Source of the DNA: Auriscalpium vulgare | Taxonomy: Eukaryota > Basidiomycota > Agaricomycetes > Russulales > Auriscalpiaceae | Length of the DNA stretch: 64,000 nt | Assembly (NCBI GenBank): GCA_019915015.1 | Contig: JAHBBC010000019.1 | Coordinates: 806,001-870,000 of the forward strand | Reading direction: 5' to 3' | Shown: positions 12,407 through 24,499 of the stretch, piece after piece | Position numbering within the stretch: the stretch's first letter is position 1 | Layout: each line of letters begins with the position of its first letter | Translations under genes and position numbers: made by a program | The notes under the pieces: generated by a model | Seen by the model: the letters and a program-made list of their open reading frames with translations, nothing else | What the model was told of the DNA's origin: nothing | The model's database searches: none

Positions 12407-12820
12407 ATAAGGCTGCAGTCTCAATTGTACGATACGATGGACTCTCAAAGCATCTAGTAGAATTGAATATATCGGCGGCGAGAAACGATTCATCTTCATA
12501 GTTACATCCCGACGCGTTCGCGTCTCCTTCATTAAACACTTACTAGATTTTGTCGAAGACTGTAAAGAAAACGTCGATCATCGAATACTCGACCGATAAG
12601 AGCACCAAGTACTGACTCTCATAGCAACACAACCGCTCAAAGGTCCCAGTGCTCAAGACTTACAAGAACTCGCATACGGAGACAAGAGACACGTGGACGT
12701 TGCGTCCGAACCTCCCGGTCAACACGCCATCCGTCACACAAATGTCGCACTTGCATGGGTTGACAGTTTGTTTATGCACCTCCCTATCCTCGAGACACAA
12801 ACCTCCAATCCATAATGCAA
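12407..12820. other. Convergent 3' spacer
   Basis: Spacer between the 3' ends of the methionyl-tRNA synthetase and Vps9-domain genes. It is AT-richer than the flanks, with no ORF of note. It presumably holds both 3' UTRs. Confidence 0.5.
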
Positions 12821-15572
12821 TCAATCACCGACGCTCATGTCCAGCAGTGCCTCGATACTCTTCCCCAAATCGCCCTCATTCGCCTCCAGCACCCAATCCA
12901 CGATCTCGCGGTCCACGCTTGGGAATATTTGCCACAGCGTCCCGCGCGCCGCATCCGCCGCTCGCACATGCGCCGCGTCGATCTCCGCCTGCAGCCCAGG
13001 GATGTCGATGTCCACGCTCGCGCCCGGCGTACCCGCACGCGATGCGGGGCCGCGTCGCGTCGGTGTGTCCGCGTACGGTAGCGACAGTGACCCCGCGGGC
13101 GAGTGCGCGAGCGAAAGCGACCCGACAGGCGACGGCGCGGGCGACATGCGCCGCACGCGCGGCTGGTACGGGATCGGCGCGGCGGGCGAGCCGGTGGGCG
13201 GCGGCGCCGGGGCGGGCGTATGTGGCGGCGTAAACTGCGCGGTGAGCACCTCCTCGGCGCCGTCGAGTGCCTCGCTGAATATGCGCCCGATCGCGGACAG
13301 TGGCTTTGAGAGCGAGTCGCCAGTGCGCTGAAGGAGCTTGCGGGCGTCGAGCGCAGGGAGGGATAGTGGTGTTGCCGGCTCTTCGCCGGCGTGGATGGAA
13401 GGTGGCTGGGATGGCGGTGGTGGGGAGCCAGTGGGCACGGGAATTGGGTTTGCTGGAGGTCGCATGGGCGTCGATGGTGTAGGAAAGATTAGCTGTGGAT
13501 GTGATGGAGAGATAGAGCGAGATGAGGAGGATGAGGAGGATGTGAGCCGTGGTGAGTGTGATCGGGAAGATGGCAAATTCTGAATAGCCGCTTCCACATT
13601 GCTGGGGAATATAAGTGCGCGAAAGACCTCAACCATCGGATTGACTAACCTCTCGAACTCCTGTTGTGTGATATTCGACAGCGATGTGTGGTCCATGGTC
13701 TCGATGAATGACACCGCACCCATCTACGCGCATACATGCAGTCTGGAGAATGCATCGAAGGGCGAAGACACGTACCAGACTCGACAAATAGTACCCGGCC
13801 TCACTTTGGAGCTTTGCTGGACTCCTGAAGCGGTTAATGAATCTGCGACCAGCGGTCAGAAACCCCAGATACATAACGCATATTCAGGAGAGTATGCGCA
13901 CTCGACATTCGACAGGAGATTCTCCGGGTTCGCCTTGAGCACAACAAAGATCAGGATGGGGACAAACGTGTCGGCACTTTCCTCCGAGTTGAGATGCCGG
14001 ATCAGACCTAGTGACGGTATGCAATTGGAAGGCAGTACATGAAGCAAGGGGATGAATCAGTCAGCGGGCGGTAGGCAGGCGGCGCGGGTGGCGGACCGAA
14101 TATGACCTTGCAGCAATTTAGGATGCAGATCAGCTTGTCGCGCGGTGCCTTGTAATGGTTAATCTTGATGAGCTCTGGTCGTAAAAATCAGACAACATGT
14201 GCTCAAAGAAACCGTTGGGAGCTCACCTTGCTCGGCAAACATCAGAAAGCCGTTGGTGCCCTCACCGACAGGCACGTCAAGGTGCCTCGGCTCAATCCAT
14301 CCAAAGAGCGAGATGCGCTGTGCGAGCACACGATCGCGCTCGAGGTCGTCCGTTGTGATCGCCCGTGGCGGGACGGCGCGGGCGACCTGCGGTGTGAATG
14401 TGCTGGCGGATATGTCGCCTGAGAGATTGGATGGTGCAGGAGGCGAAGACATACTAGTCGTATAAGCGATTCATGACAAGCTTCTCCATGCCCTCCATCG
14501 CGTTGTCGAACTCGGCGTCAGATCCGTTCTTCCACACCTCGGCGTCGTGCATCTTCTGTGATATGAACTGCCACAGACGCGTTTACAATGCGTTCAAACT
14601 TCGAGTTATGTCACTCACGTTCAGAAAGTCATTGATGAGCTTCACTTGGTCGGCCACGGTGAACGTGCGCTTCGCGAAATTGCTCAGGAAGCTTAAGCGG
14701 TGCGCAGTGGAGGTCAGATCTTGGACAGTGAGACGAGAGCAGAGGTCCTACGATCGCAGGTAACGCGCGACAGGCTCCGCGCTCTTCGTCTTCATTTGAT
14801 CCAGGAATTTCTGAAAATCGAAGGGTGGATCCTTGTCGCCGCTGCGCTCCCGCGTCCGGGGCATCGCCGAGCTCTCGCTCTCCTGTCCGCCTGCTGCCGC
14901 CCCGCCCTCGCCTGGCACCTCGGCAAGGCGCGCCTTGGGTGAACCGCGTGCACTCGCCTCCGCCTCCGCCTCCAAAAGCCCGTCGGCCGTCTGCTGGCGA
15001 CTGGGGTCCTGCTGGGCGGCGAACGAGCCTGCGTGCACGGGTGTCGCCATGAGCGTCGCGGTGTCGAGCGACTGGGGACGCGGGCGTGCGACACGCTTGC
15101 CTGACGCCCCTGTACCGGAAACGAGCGAGATATTCATGTTCTTGGGGAGTGCGGGGAGTGTGGGTAGCGCAGGGAGTGCGAGGGAGCGCGCGAGGGAGGC
15201 GAGGGATGGGAAGCCGTTCGTCGGTGTGCTTGCGCCTGTCTTGGGCGGTAGATCTGGTTGTGAGGAGGTTGATGGGGTTGCACTGGACGAGTCTGGTTCG
15301 GACTTGGGGGGTACGGGTGGTGGTGGATGGCCCTCCGCGTCTGCCCACGCCTCCGCAGCGCCTTGCTCCTCTTTATCCGCGAGAGGATCGAATGTGTCCA
15401 GAACGTCTCTCATTTCCTTCTCTTCCAATCGCGTGGGGTCTTCGCTTGGATATTCTTCGTCCGGATGGGATGTCTCGGCGGTGGGATTTGGAGCGGATGA
15501 CCAGGGATTTGCATCGGTGATGGGGAGATCGACGAGGGGTTTAGACGGTGTGTCCGGAGGCGGGGTGTCCAT
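12821..15572 (-). CDS. VPS9: Vps9-domain Rab5-type GEF with CUE domain
   Basis: Guanine-nucleotide exchange factor for Rab5/Vps21-class GTPases in endosomal traffic. The start is [17 protein letters not shown] at 15572. A long Pro/Ser/acidic disordered N-terminus comes first, then a helical bundle ([20 protein letters not shown], and [17 protein letters not shown] after splicing). The VPS9 core follows: [17 protein letters not shown], the loop [20 protein letters not shown] (catalytic Tyr-Lys-x-Pro-Arg-Asp region), [20 protein letters not shown], and [11 protein letters not shown] running into [17 protein letters not shown] and [16 protein letters not shown]. The C-terminus has a CUE-type ubiquitin-binding segment ([19 protein letters not shown], then [13 protein letters not shown]). 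Domain order matches yeast Vps9. The disordered insert between VPS9 and CUE (about 13,000-13,560) is Pro/Ser-rich and probably lineage-variable. Confidence 0.92.
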
Positions 15573-15938
15573 GAAGGAGAAGAGAAGAGAGTGGCCTGCT
15601 CGTCGTTGGCGCCACCTGTGCGATGCAGGGTCTTCGCAGGCTTCAGCGAGCTTGAGGCTGCGAGCTCGAGGCCGTCAGAGCGTGAGAACTTTCCAACGCG
15701 CTGCGCGACTGCAACTCTACTTAAATACAAAGTACTCACCGGCACCCCCAACCCCTTGCTTTACACACATATCTGCGATACACTTACGCGCAACTCAACC
15801 TTTGGCTTCTGCTAGGCCCAAGGCGCGTCGTTCGGTCGAAGGACATATCTCTAAGCGTGACCCACTGCCCGGACCTCCGTACGCGTTTTCCTCCGTACTG
15901 CGACACAAAACGAGCGCCTTCAGGCTGTCGACGCGTTC
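15573..15938. promoter_or_regulatory. Divergent promoter region
   Basis: Upstream of the Vps9-domain gene (-) and the F-box gene (+). I see no distinct TATA element that can be trusted. The 5' ends of both transcripts presumably lie here. Confidence 0.35.
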
Positions 15939-17906
15939 ATGATGACGGACGCTCCGGCTGGGTACGACGTCTTTTTCATACTGGTGTCCGAGACCAGCAG
16001 GCTGATGCCTACTTTCAATGCAGCGTCAACACGCTCTGGACGACGACCGCCAGCTCGTGGCTAGCTCAACTAAAGCCTGTACCCTCTCTCACCACGACCG
16101 CCATATATACGACTCGTCAAAGCCTCCATGACCGAGAGGAGCTCCTAGAGCGCGATCTCACAACATCTCTTCGTCAGATTGAAGCCGATCTGGAGGCCCT
16201 CGAACGCGTCACCCACGTGTTGCTCGAACGAAAAGCCCTGTATAATGCCACATATCGACGCGCTATGGCGGCGCTCCCACCTCAGCACAATTCCTTCACT
16301 GAGATCTCTTCCCTGCCTCCCGAGCTCATGAGCATCGTCTTCACATTCCTATGCGCCATGTATCCTCCCGCGTATTTGGCAAGTCACCGCTGCGGCGACC
16401 TACGCTAGATTAAAGTCACGCATGTATGCCGGCGATGGAGGCACATCGCCCTCAATCTCCCCCGGCTCTGGGCGCGCATCGACTTCCTGATGGGCCGTCC
16501 GTGGGTGGAGGCCATGCTTAGCCGCTCAGGCTCCGCGCCGCTGACTCTCTGCGGGCCGCTTAGGGTGGCACGTTCCGCATCAACGATTCCCGCTCATCGC
16601 CTCCATTATTCCCCGGACGAAATCCTTTCACCTCTTCCTTTTGACCACCCACATGCCTCTGCTCAAAACCCTCACTGCTGCGGCACCGATAATGGACACG
16701 CTGGAGGTGGAGATCTGGACACCTCCGGATTTCTTTGGAGCGCACGAAATACCGGACGGCATATTTGGTGGTGATACGCCTGCACTGCGCCACGTCAGCA
16801 TAGCCTCGGTCCTGCCCCTGCAATGGAGTCTGCCGTTCTTGAAGAATTTGACGAGCTTGACCATGACACAGATACCCAGTATGAAGTTCCTCGCATCTCT
16901 CACTCCGATCATCGGCACGCTATGCAAGCTTGCGACGCTGGTATCTCTAGATCTCACCCTCCCCGATCTGGATATCCCTGCTGCTGATGCAGGCGAATTT
17001 CTACCTCGAAGCCACGTCCAATTACCCTGTCTTGAGTATCTTCGCCTTGCCACAACAGTAAACGACGGCACCCGCTTCATGCGTCGGCTGAAGATTCCTC
17101 CCAGCGTCGCTCTTCACATGAACATTGATGGCTCGGACGAAGACTTGTACGATGTCGGTGATTTTTCCAGAGCCCTGAGTCGACTCTTCTGGCTGAACGA
17201 CAAACACTGTCCACCGTCGTTGACGAAGATCGTGTATTCTGCCAACTCGAATCTCGCCCAGCGATTTCGAGAAGCGCACGACACTGTCTATCTTCGATTG
17301 TGGACGGACGTCGAGACGCACGCCCACGAACCTCGCATGGTCCTGAGGTTCAGCAGAGGGGAGGGCTCGTGGGACGAGTTCAATTTGCCCGAGTCCGCGG
17401 TTGGAGATTTCCCCTTGACATGTCTTCGTGAGGCTGTCATTGCCGACTCCGGCTGGGAGGCCGCGGAATGGGAGGAGGTCCTGGAGGGCGTCAACGATTT
17501 ACGCGACATACAGACGTGGGGTGGCGCTGCCGCCGAGCTCTGCTTCACGCTGTCCGTCCCCACTGGCGCCGCTATCACACTGGCACAAGGCTCCAATCCC
17601 GATCCCGAACGACAACCGGCATGGCGCTTCCCTACGCTGGCAAACATAACGCTCCATACTATCGACTTTGACGATGTCTTTGTCCACTCTCCTGACGGGC
17701 CCCCGTCCGAGTTCACTGCCGAGCTTCCCGTGTGGCTGGCAAGGCGCGCGGAGGCGGGATATCCGTTGCGGATGCTCGAACTGATATCGTGCACTGTCAG
17801 CGAGGAGTATATCGAAAGATTGCGCGCAGCCGTCCCCGGATGCTGGTCAAATGGAGTGGTGCGTCGGACGCTCATGAGCCTCGGAATTGATTGTCTTGGT
17901 CAGTGA
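15939..17906 (+). CDS. F-box protein, apparent frameshift
   Basis: Substrate adaptor of an SCF-type ubiquitin ligase, belonging to the large basidiomycete F-box/LRR-like family. A short coiled coil (EELLERDLTTSLRQIEADLE, then ALERVTHVLLERKALYNATY) precedes the F-box ISSLPPELMSIVFTFLC. After a small intron comes the usual VTHVCRRWRHIALNLPRLW. The downstream repeat region has SRSGSAPLTLCGPL and, in another frame, THMPLLKTLTAAAPIMDTLE through ALRHVSIASVLPLQW to the stop at 17906. The two halves are in different frames with no splice signals between them. The break maps to a T4 run at 16639-16642, where one extra T would explain it. The upstream start is uncertain: 15939 is the first plausible ATG and the first exon may differ. 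Confidence 0.6.
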
Positions 17907-18594
17907 TTTTGTATTCCCTCAGTCGTTGCATCTCCCTAACAGATGTTTGCTCACAGATTAGATACGCCTTCTTGAACGTTGTCGAATGGGCCGGTATCCA
18001 TTCTTCTGCAGGCTGGTTGCTGTCGTTGTCGTTGACTCGTTGGTACTCTGTAGGCGTTGCTCGCGAATACTCTTTGACCATCGATACCCCACCTGATCTT
18101 CTCTCTACATATACATACGGGTTTCCAGCGGGTTTCTCTCCAGACGTGCTTTACCCCCACCGCGACGCTGCGGCCTCCGTGATCTCGATCTGCAACCTGT
18201 GGATATTTGTGCGAGGGAGCAACGAGGGAGTAATTTGGACCGCAGACTTTGCAATATCGGGCGCCGAGCGTGAGAACTTCACCTCGGGCTCGCGTCGCAT
18301 CTTCACACTTCAGCGTTACTAGTACTCGTCGGTTTGTTTGCTCGAAACACGTCCCTGTTGTAGGCTAGGGCACTGCTCGATGGCGCAGGCAGATGATGGC
18401 GAAGAACCGTTCGCAGGCGACCTGCTGGTGCGTCCTGCAACCTCATTCACCATTTCTCGACGCTCACAATGGCCTTGAAACGACGTTTTCGGTCGTAGAT
18501 CAAGAGGAAGCGCAAACGCCACGGCGCTCGCAAGCCCCTTGATCCATGCCTAGGGTACTACGCGCCGCCGTCGTCCGAGCCCAGCCAACCCACG
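17907..18594. other. Intergenic
   Basis: No domain or clear splice structure. Short ORFs on both strands are not convincing. Confidence 0.4.
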
Positions 18595-19838
18595 ATGACA
18601 GACGACTCAGACGTCTTTGCTACTGCTCTTCCCAGCTCTCCGGCCGCGCATATATCCCGGGAACTCGATGACACTACTCACCCACGGGACACACCTCCCT
18701 CGCAGCCTCCCATCGCATGCCTACCGCCTCCTGCGCCGGACGACTCGGACGACCCACCTCCCCTCACGGTACACGAGTTCCTGCAGCGCTCTGCCGGGAA
18801 GGCCGTGAAGAAGTACAGCCGCCGGCGCCGAGTCACTGCCTTGCTTCCACCTTCAACATCGCAGTCGTCCCCCGCGGCACGCGAGAGCACGTCCGCCCAG
18901 GACTCCGCATACACCCCCGGTTCCAGCTCTTCAGACCCTTGCACGCCGTCTCCGCAGCCCATGCAAGCCTCTGCGTCAATTCGTCCGCGCCGCAAGGCAG
19001 CCAAACCTCTCGCGCAGCGTCTCCTTGAAGCCGACGTCTACTCATGCGGAACCACCCAGCCCCGTCCGGACCCAGAAAACACGACCACCCGCCAGCCGCT
19101 GTCCTTCCGCTCTGCCATGAACGTGTCTCCAACGCCCGCGGCGGCTCAGAAGCGCAAATGGAGCCTCGTAGACCCGGCCACGCGCCGCGCCGCCCTCGCA
19201 TCTGCTGCGTTCGGCTCGGTCGGCAGTGCTGGTGCGCCTGCAGACCGTGCTCCCGCGTCTGAGGCGCAGCCCGTCACCGCCTGGAATGGGACTCTTCGCC
19301 GTTTTCCCGCGCCGCACGAACCCGAGCCGGGTGCCAAACGGCGGTGGGCGCACGCAATGGTCGCTGAGCCGCCTGCGCCGAAACCGCTTGCCTTGCGGCC
19401 CGCTCGAAGACCTGCTCTGAAGCCGCCTGCATCGAGGTCGTCGGTCTACGCTCCTCTGAATCTGGTGCCCTTCGAGGACCACGAAGCAGCCCGGAAGCGG
19501 AAGGCTGCGGCTTCCCAGTCAGTTGCCTCATCCACATGCTATACGCAGTGGTCCCCGACTAATGCCAGGCGGATCGAAGATCCAAACCCCGTGCGTCGGT
19601 CTTCAATCATCCTGGCCCTGATGCCAGGACTGCCGAGGAACAGGCTCCGCTGTCCCTGCTTCTCTGCTCCCCTCCGCAACATCAAGCAACTGTTACGGGC
19701 GACCCCGCTGAGCGGACGCCTCATGCCCCGACGTCGACCAGCCCACCGCTGAGGCCGTTGAGGACCCTCTCTCAATTCATGGGCGATTTCATTGAGACTG
19801 CGCGCACAGTCCAGGCAGCGCGAGCGGCGCAAGGTTGA
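18595..19838 (+). CDS. Disordered Pro/Ser/Arg-rich protein, probably nuclear
   Basis: Unrecognised protein of about 400 residues. It starts MTDDSDVFATALPSSPAAHI and is dominated by Pro, Ser, Ala and Arg. Basic clusters (KKYSRRRR, RPRRKAAK, KRKWS, KRRW) resemble nuclear-localisation signals. Short hydrophobic motifs interrupt the disorder: PLTVHEFLQRSAGKAVKKY near the N-terminus, KPLAQRLLEADVYSCG in the middle and LRTLSQFMGDFIETARTVQA at the end. The uninterrupted frame stops at 19752. A 47 bp intron (19591-19637, GTGCGT...CCGAG) instead joins DPNP to EQAPLSLL in frame and reaches a better C-terminus ending at 19838. The helical motifs could be binding peptides of a chromatin or transcription factor, but no family is assigned. 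Confidence 0.55.
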
Positions 19839-20150
19839 TCGATGATCGCGGGCAGATGTTGCCGATCGATGTATGTCTTCGGTAATCTTTGTGGATGTCG
19901 GTCTGGCTCAGACTGTTAACCTCCGCTGCTGATTCGTATCGTATGCCGTTGCTACTCCACCCGCAATAACGTACTTGTACACTGATGTTACATCTGCAAT
20001 AAACTGTATATGTAAAGTTACAACAGCCGATGTCGGCTACAACCTCTGCCCCTTGCAAGGACAGGGGCGGGTATCTATCGTGAGGGCAAAAAAGGGAAGA
20101 GGGGTGGTAAGAGAAGAGATAATCGTAGAACACACTCTGAGGAGATCTCG
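19839..20150. other. Convergent 3' spacer
   Basis: AT-rich spacer between the disordered protein and the Hsp20-like gene, with no coding signal. Confidence 0.45.
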
Positions 20151-21034
20151 TCACCGCGGAGCCGTTCTGCGCAGCGACTTCTCCCTTCGTGGTCGCTCTC
20201 GTGGCGGGCGCGGGTATTTCGGATACGAAACGACGAGGCCGGGGTGCTCCTTGAACGCCTCGATGTCTTCGAACTGACAAACACCCACTAAGACACCCAC
20301 AGACAGCACTCAGCAAATGTCTACGCACCTTGGTTCCGGCGGGGAGGGGGATGATGCGTGTCGAAGTTTTCTCCTCTTTGTCGCGGAAGACCTTGTCGCC
20401 CTCGACGACGTCGGTGATGCTGACGGTCTTCCACGTGACGACGAGGCGGTCGACGCGGTACGAGACGTGCATTTTCTCCTTCCTCACGCCGGGGAGATTG
20501 AACGTCGCTTTCTCCTGCACGTGGCATGCTCAGCGAGACGAGATGGAACGAAGCCATGAGTAACACGCACCCTGCGGCCATCAGGCGAGTCGGCAAACGT
20601 CAACCTGCACTTAGGGTCAGCGTGAGCGCGCGGCAGCATGTGTACAGCACGCACTGGTCCTCGGGTCGCAAGGGCCCTGCACGGCGCTCCCTGTGTACGG
20701 CGAGTCCGTCCGGAGCATGGGCAGCCTCGAGGGACTCGACCTTGGAGGGCGTCTTGGCCATCGCGCGTTCGTTCCGCCTGCGCACCTCGCTCCACACGTA
20801 GTCGAGCGAGGACTCTGCGAGCGAAGACGGCTCCGCGGAGCTGGTGGACGCGTGCGAGAGCAGCGGGGGCGTGGAGAAAGGCTCGGGGGCCATCGGGCGC
20901 TCGCGGACCTCGAGGTCGTGCTCCATGGCGTCGCTGGCGCTGCCGGGCGAGTCTGGCGCGGAGGCGGGCTGCTTGGAGAAGGTGCGGTCGAAGGCCTCCC
21001 AGGAGTGCAGAAAGTCGTTACGCGGCGTGCGCAT
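20151..21034 (-). CDS. Hsp20/alpha-crystallin-like small heat-shock protein
   Basis: Small heat-shock-like chaperone. It starts MRTPRNDFLHSWEAFDRTFS at 21034 with a Ser/Pro/Glu-rich N-terminal arm, then a helix (SLDYVWSEVRRRNERAMAK) at about residues 65-85. The alpha-crystallin domain follows after two short introns: CRLTFADSPDGRRVQE, KATFNLPGVRKEKMHVSYRV, DRLVVTWKTVSITDVV, then KTSTRIIPLPAGTK. The NLPGVRKEKMHVS block matches the 'LPGvkkedi.v' core strands. The C-terminal extension is basic (RPPRERPRREKSLRRTAPR) where most Hsp20s carry an I-x-I/V motif, so oligomer assembly may differ. The model is about 240 residues. A non-canonical member of this superfamily is also possible. Confidence 0.75.
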
Positions 21035-21865
21035 CCTGGCGGGGCGGTTAAGAGCGAATCTACGCAGCGCCCGTGCCGACAAAGGGTGCTGGCTGGCTGA
21101 CTGTGCGGACGGATGGCAGCGCGATTCAAGGTCCGCAGGCAGACGCTGTCCTGAGGGGCCTGTGGGTACGGCGTGGGCTTCCACCTGTCTTCCGGGAGGC
21201 TGATCAGCTGAGATATCCGGATAGGAGCGCGGCACGCACAAAGGCTGTGGCAGATTACCGCGATGCGATGTGTGCGGGACGCTGGGCGGTCAGAGGCGGC
21301 GCAGGGCGAGCGGGCGGCGGTAGGGCGAGGAGGAGGGGGTCATCGTGGGCGGAGGCGGAGGAGAAGATATATGCTCGCGTTTGTGGCCGCACGCTGCGGG
21401 GTTTCCGATGGAATATCGTGGCAGACACATGGTTGCGGATAGTATGTCCGTCGAGGCGGCCGCGCGGCCAACACGAGGCAAAGACACGGCCACGCAAAGC
21501 CACGCAAGCGACGTTCCTCGACGTCGACACGCGACGTGCCCTGGAGAATCTGATATCCGTGACCGATGGCGACCAGTATGTAACTTGACGCGGGTCAAAA
21601 CGATGGAGAGTTCTGAGTGATACGGAGGACGGCCTGGGACGGCGGGGAACATGCGCGATGCGAAAGGGAGAAAGCCGAAGACGGTGAATGTGCGAAGGAG
21701 ATTCGGTGAACATTTTGCTTTGGGAATATATAGGGAATATTGGACGTATGCAAGCGCTTGTACGTCTACAATCAATTGAACATTGTGGCCGTCAACACAT
21801 TCTGACAAACGAGCCACATCATCGATCACAGGACCAATAATAATGTACGCGGCTGAGCCCATAGT
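21035..21865. other. Intergenic, no gene seen
   Basis: 830 bp between the Hsp20-like gene and the acidic protein. It contains G/A-rich runs near 21,340-21,370 but no supported coding exon. Confidence 0.4.
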
Positions 21866-22272
21866 CTACGCCATCATCTCGTCCTGCTCCGTGGCCTCTT
21901 CAGCCTGCCTATCAACCGTGCGCTCCTGCTTGAACGCATCAACCTTCCTACCCCTCGTGTAGCCGCTGACGTTCTTCTCATCCTCGCGGAGTTCGCTCAC
22001 GAGGCCCTGGGCCTCATCTGCACGGCACCAACGAGTCAGTCACGCCTCGCCGAGGCATCGAAGAAAGCCGACGCACTCTTAGAAACACGCCCAGTCTGCT
22101 CGGACTGCGTGGCCTCGCGGTCCTCACGCATGGCGTCGACGTTCGTAGGCTGGTTGTCCGCGCCGCGTGCGCCAACCGGGATGCGGCTCGCCTGCTCTTC
22201 GCCCTCGAACGCCGCATCGTCGAAGCGTGTGTCTGCCGCCGGGTTGTACGTGTCTTTGTCAAAGTTGGACAT
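21866..22272 (-). CDS. Small hydrophilic acidic protein, unknown
   Basis: About 115 residues in two exons. Exon 1 begins MSNFDKDTYNPAADTRFDDA and runs to ...SKSASAFFDASARR, near a splice at about 22,030-22,080. Exon 2 reads DEAQGLVSELREDEKNVSGY, then TRGRKVDAFKQERTVDRQAE, and ends EQDEMMA (stop 21866-21868). It is highly charged with no hydrophobic core, signal peptide or Cys. That composition resembles small stress-associated hydrophilic proteins, but I recognise no motif. The start Met is the first in frame and follows a C/A-rich leader. Function unknown. Confidence 0.6.
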
Positions 22273-22940
22273 GATGTGTTGTTGGAAGTATAAGGTGGGT
22301 GCGGTGGATATGGTAGTGAGAGAACGTTGGTTGGGAGGTCGACGGGCAAAGGTTTGGGTTTTTATACTGCAGGTCGGCTGGCGGCGACGGATCGAGGACG
22401 ACGTCACGGTTGTATAGGCGGGGGCGTCATCGTCGATATCCCCTGAGTGAGCTCATCGCAGGGAGCGCCACATTTGCATACCGTTGGATTACGCACAAAC
22501 CGCATTCGACACAACCGCGAAACGCGGTGGCGACGCCTTCTTCGCGCAGACTACGAGTTTTCGGAGACCTAACTAGGGTTCCGACATCATTGCATCAGTA
22601 TAGAACAACTGCATCGGCGGTAGCTCTGGCAGGCACTCACCGTTTGCAGAGTTGGCGCCACTTTTTGGCTGCAGAAAATATCCAGAGGATATCGCCCACC
22701 GGCGTGCGTCGTGAAGGGAGCTTCTGCTAAAAGACAAAGACAGCAGATTGGGTTTGTTTTGCTAGAGCACAAGAAGGGTCGTGACCAGCGCGTCTAAGGC
22801 GAAATGCCAGCGTCCGCTCTATAAATCAATTCGCACAAGTCCGCACCTCCAAGTCCGTGTCTATTACGCGTGTTATATTATACATGGCGTCTACAAATCA
22901 ATCAAGGTCGAACGGGCGGTTCAAATAGATATATCGGTGC
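22273..22940. other. Intergenic
   Basis: 670 bp. It holds the promoter of the acidic protein and the 3' flank of the Gdt1-like gene, with no ORF of interest. Confidence 0.4.
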
Positions 22941-23910
22941 TCAGCGGACGGGGATATGATCCTGCAGATGGTCCTGGATGTCCACTTCGCTCGAAGCGCT
23001 CGCGGCCGCGTATAGATATATCAGACCAAAGACAAAGAATAGGGCAGCGCCCCCTAGCGTCACTACAAAGAAGGTGGCGTCAAACAGCATTCTGCGTGAT
23101 GAAGACGCGCCATGACGTACCGTGCTTGGTGGAGATTTTGGTCGACACGTACCGGCCGCCGATGACGGCCAGCGCCGTACAGCAAGAGTGCCCGACGATG
23201 GTACCGAGCGTGACAAGGTACACATTCTAGCGGGTTATCAGCGTGCGCATGCGCGGAAGGTGTGGGTGAGGACGCACGTGTGCCGCGGCCAGCGCGATGG
23301 TGGCAATCTGGCTGCGGTCGCCCCATTCGCCGAGGAAGGTAAGCACGAAGCCCTGCACGAACACGGGGCCGAGGAAGAGGCTGCACAGGTTGCGGGTGCC
23401 GTCGAGCGCGCGGCGCAGCGACGATGCTGCCACGCGGGGCGTCTCGCCCGCGTGCGCACGCCCGCCCTCCTCGATCTCCTCGAGCGGAATCACGCCTCCG
23501 TCTGCCGCGCGGCGGCCCGTCCCGTCCATCTCTGCCGCGTCCGCCGCAATCTCCTCCTCTGTCTCGCGCATCTCCTCGCGCACCTTGTCGTTCCCTGCGG
23601 GCATGTCCTTGCCCTCGAGAAACATCTTCACGCCGAAAACGAGGAAGAGGAGCGCCGCGGCGAACTGCGTCCAGCGCTTGGGGATGAGCGTGGGCAGCAG
23701 GTGTCCCATCGCGGCGGAGAGGATGGACATGACGACGAGCGAGCCGAATGCGCCGGCGAAGACGACGAGCCGCGGGTGACGCATGGCGAGGATGGCCGCG
23801 ATGAGGAAGGTCTTGTCGCCGATTTCGGAGAATATGATCATGGCGAAGGCCTGCACGAAGGCGTCCGTGCTGCCCTCGGGGGCTGGGGTGGTTACATTTC
23901 CGGTGGACAT
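22941..23910 (-). CDS. GDT1: Gdt1-family (UPF0016) Ca2+/Mn2+ transporter
   Basis: Golgi/vacuolar cation-proton exchanger of the Gdt1/TMEM165 family, which supplies Mn2+ and Ca2+ to the Golgi and supports glycosylation. It starts MSTGNVTTPAPEGSTDAF at 23910 (an in-frame Met 7 codons upstream is possible). Both family signatures are present: first E-x-G-D-[KR]-[TS] as SEIGDKTFLIAAILAM, second as GEWGDRSQIATIALAA. An acidic loop (EEMRETEEEIAADAAEMDG) links the two halves, as in yeast Gdt1. Six or seven TM helices are visible. Three exons are joined near 23,140 and 23,230, giving HNVYLVTLGTIVGHSCCTAL then VIGGRYVSTKIS. The last helix is GGAALFFVFGLIYLYAAASA. It has no obvious N-terminal signal peptide. 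Confidence 0.93.
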
Positions 23911-24490
23911 TGTATGCTGGGGTTTCTGCACGCGCTATGTCAGGTTCGACGTTATTCTGCGACAAGTGCTGTTGGAGGTGCTTAGGCAGAACTTGGACGT
24001 ACAGGAGTGTTGCTGGCGAGGGGCTGGTGCTGAGAGTTGACTGGTACGATGTAAGAGACAGACTATATGAGCATGCGGATGGGAAAGGGTATAATTGATA
24101 CACTGTGACGATGGAGCAGAAGAGCGATTGTTCAGAGCGCGCAGTGTCCGAGTTGGCATTCCCACGTGGCTCGGTCCGCTCTGGGCACTGGCCCGTAAGT
24201 AGCCTGTGCTAGCCTGCATCCTCAACTCTGTTGTGGCATGGACATATAAATGGTTTGCTTGAGGCCTGCATTATTGACATACTCAAAACTCAGACTCCGA
24301 ATGCCTGCTCGAGATGCGGGTGCCCCCGGCCCGCATGCTTCTCGGTTTCCTCAAGCAACTCCCGAGCGCATCGCGAGTTCATGACATCGCCGAGGCGCGG
24401 ATCGGCGGACAGACTTTAGACTACTACGTGAAGCCCCGTGCAGAATGCCTGAAGTGAAGTACTACTAAAGTATGTGCTACTGTATTACGT
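23911..24490. other. Intergenic
   Basis: Spacer between the Gdt1-like start and the left target duplication of the mobile element. No gene seen. Confidence 0.45.
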
Positions 24491-24499
24491 GGTTTGCGG
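24491..24499. repeat. Left 9-bp target site duplication
   Basis: ggtttgcgg immediately outside the left inverted repeat. It is identical to 26711-26719. Confidence 0.8.

Noticed and set aside
14833..15942. 369-codon plus-strand ORF
   Set aside because: Antisense to the disordered N-terminus of the Vps9-domain gene; Ser/Ala/Gly/Arg bias only.
23063..24103. 346-codon Arg-rich ORF over the Gdt1-like gene
   Set aside because: Same-strand shadow of GDT1 exons, crossing its introns.
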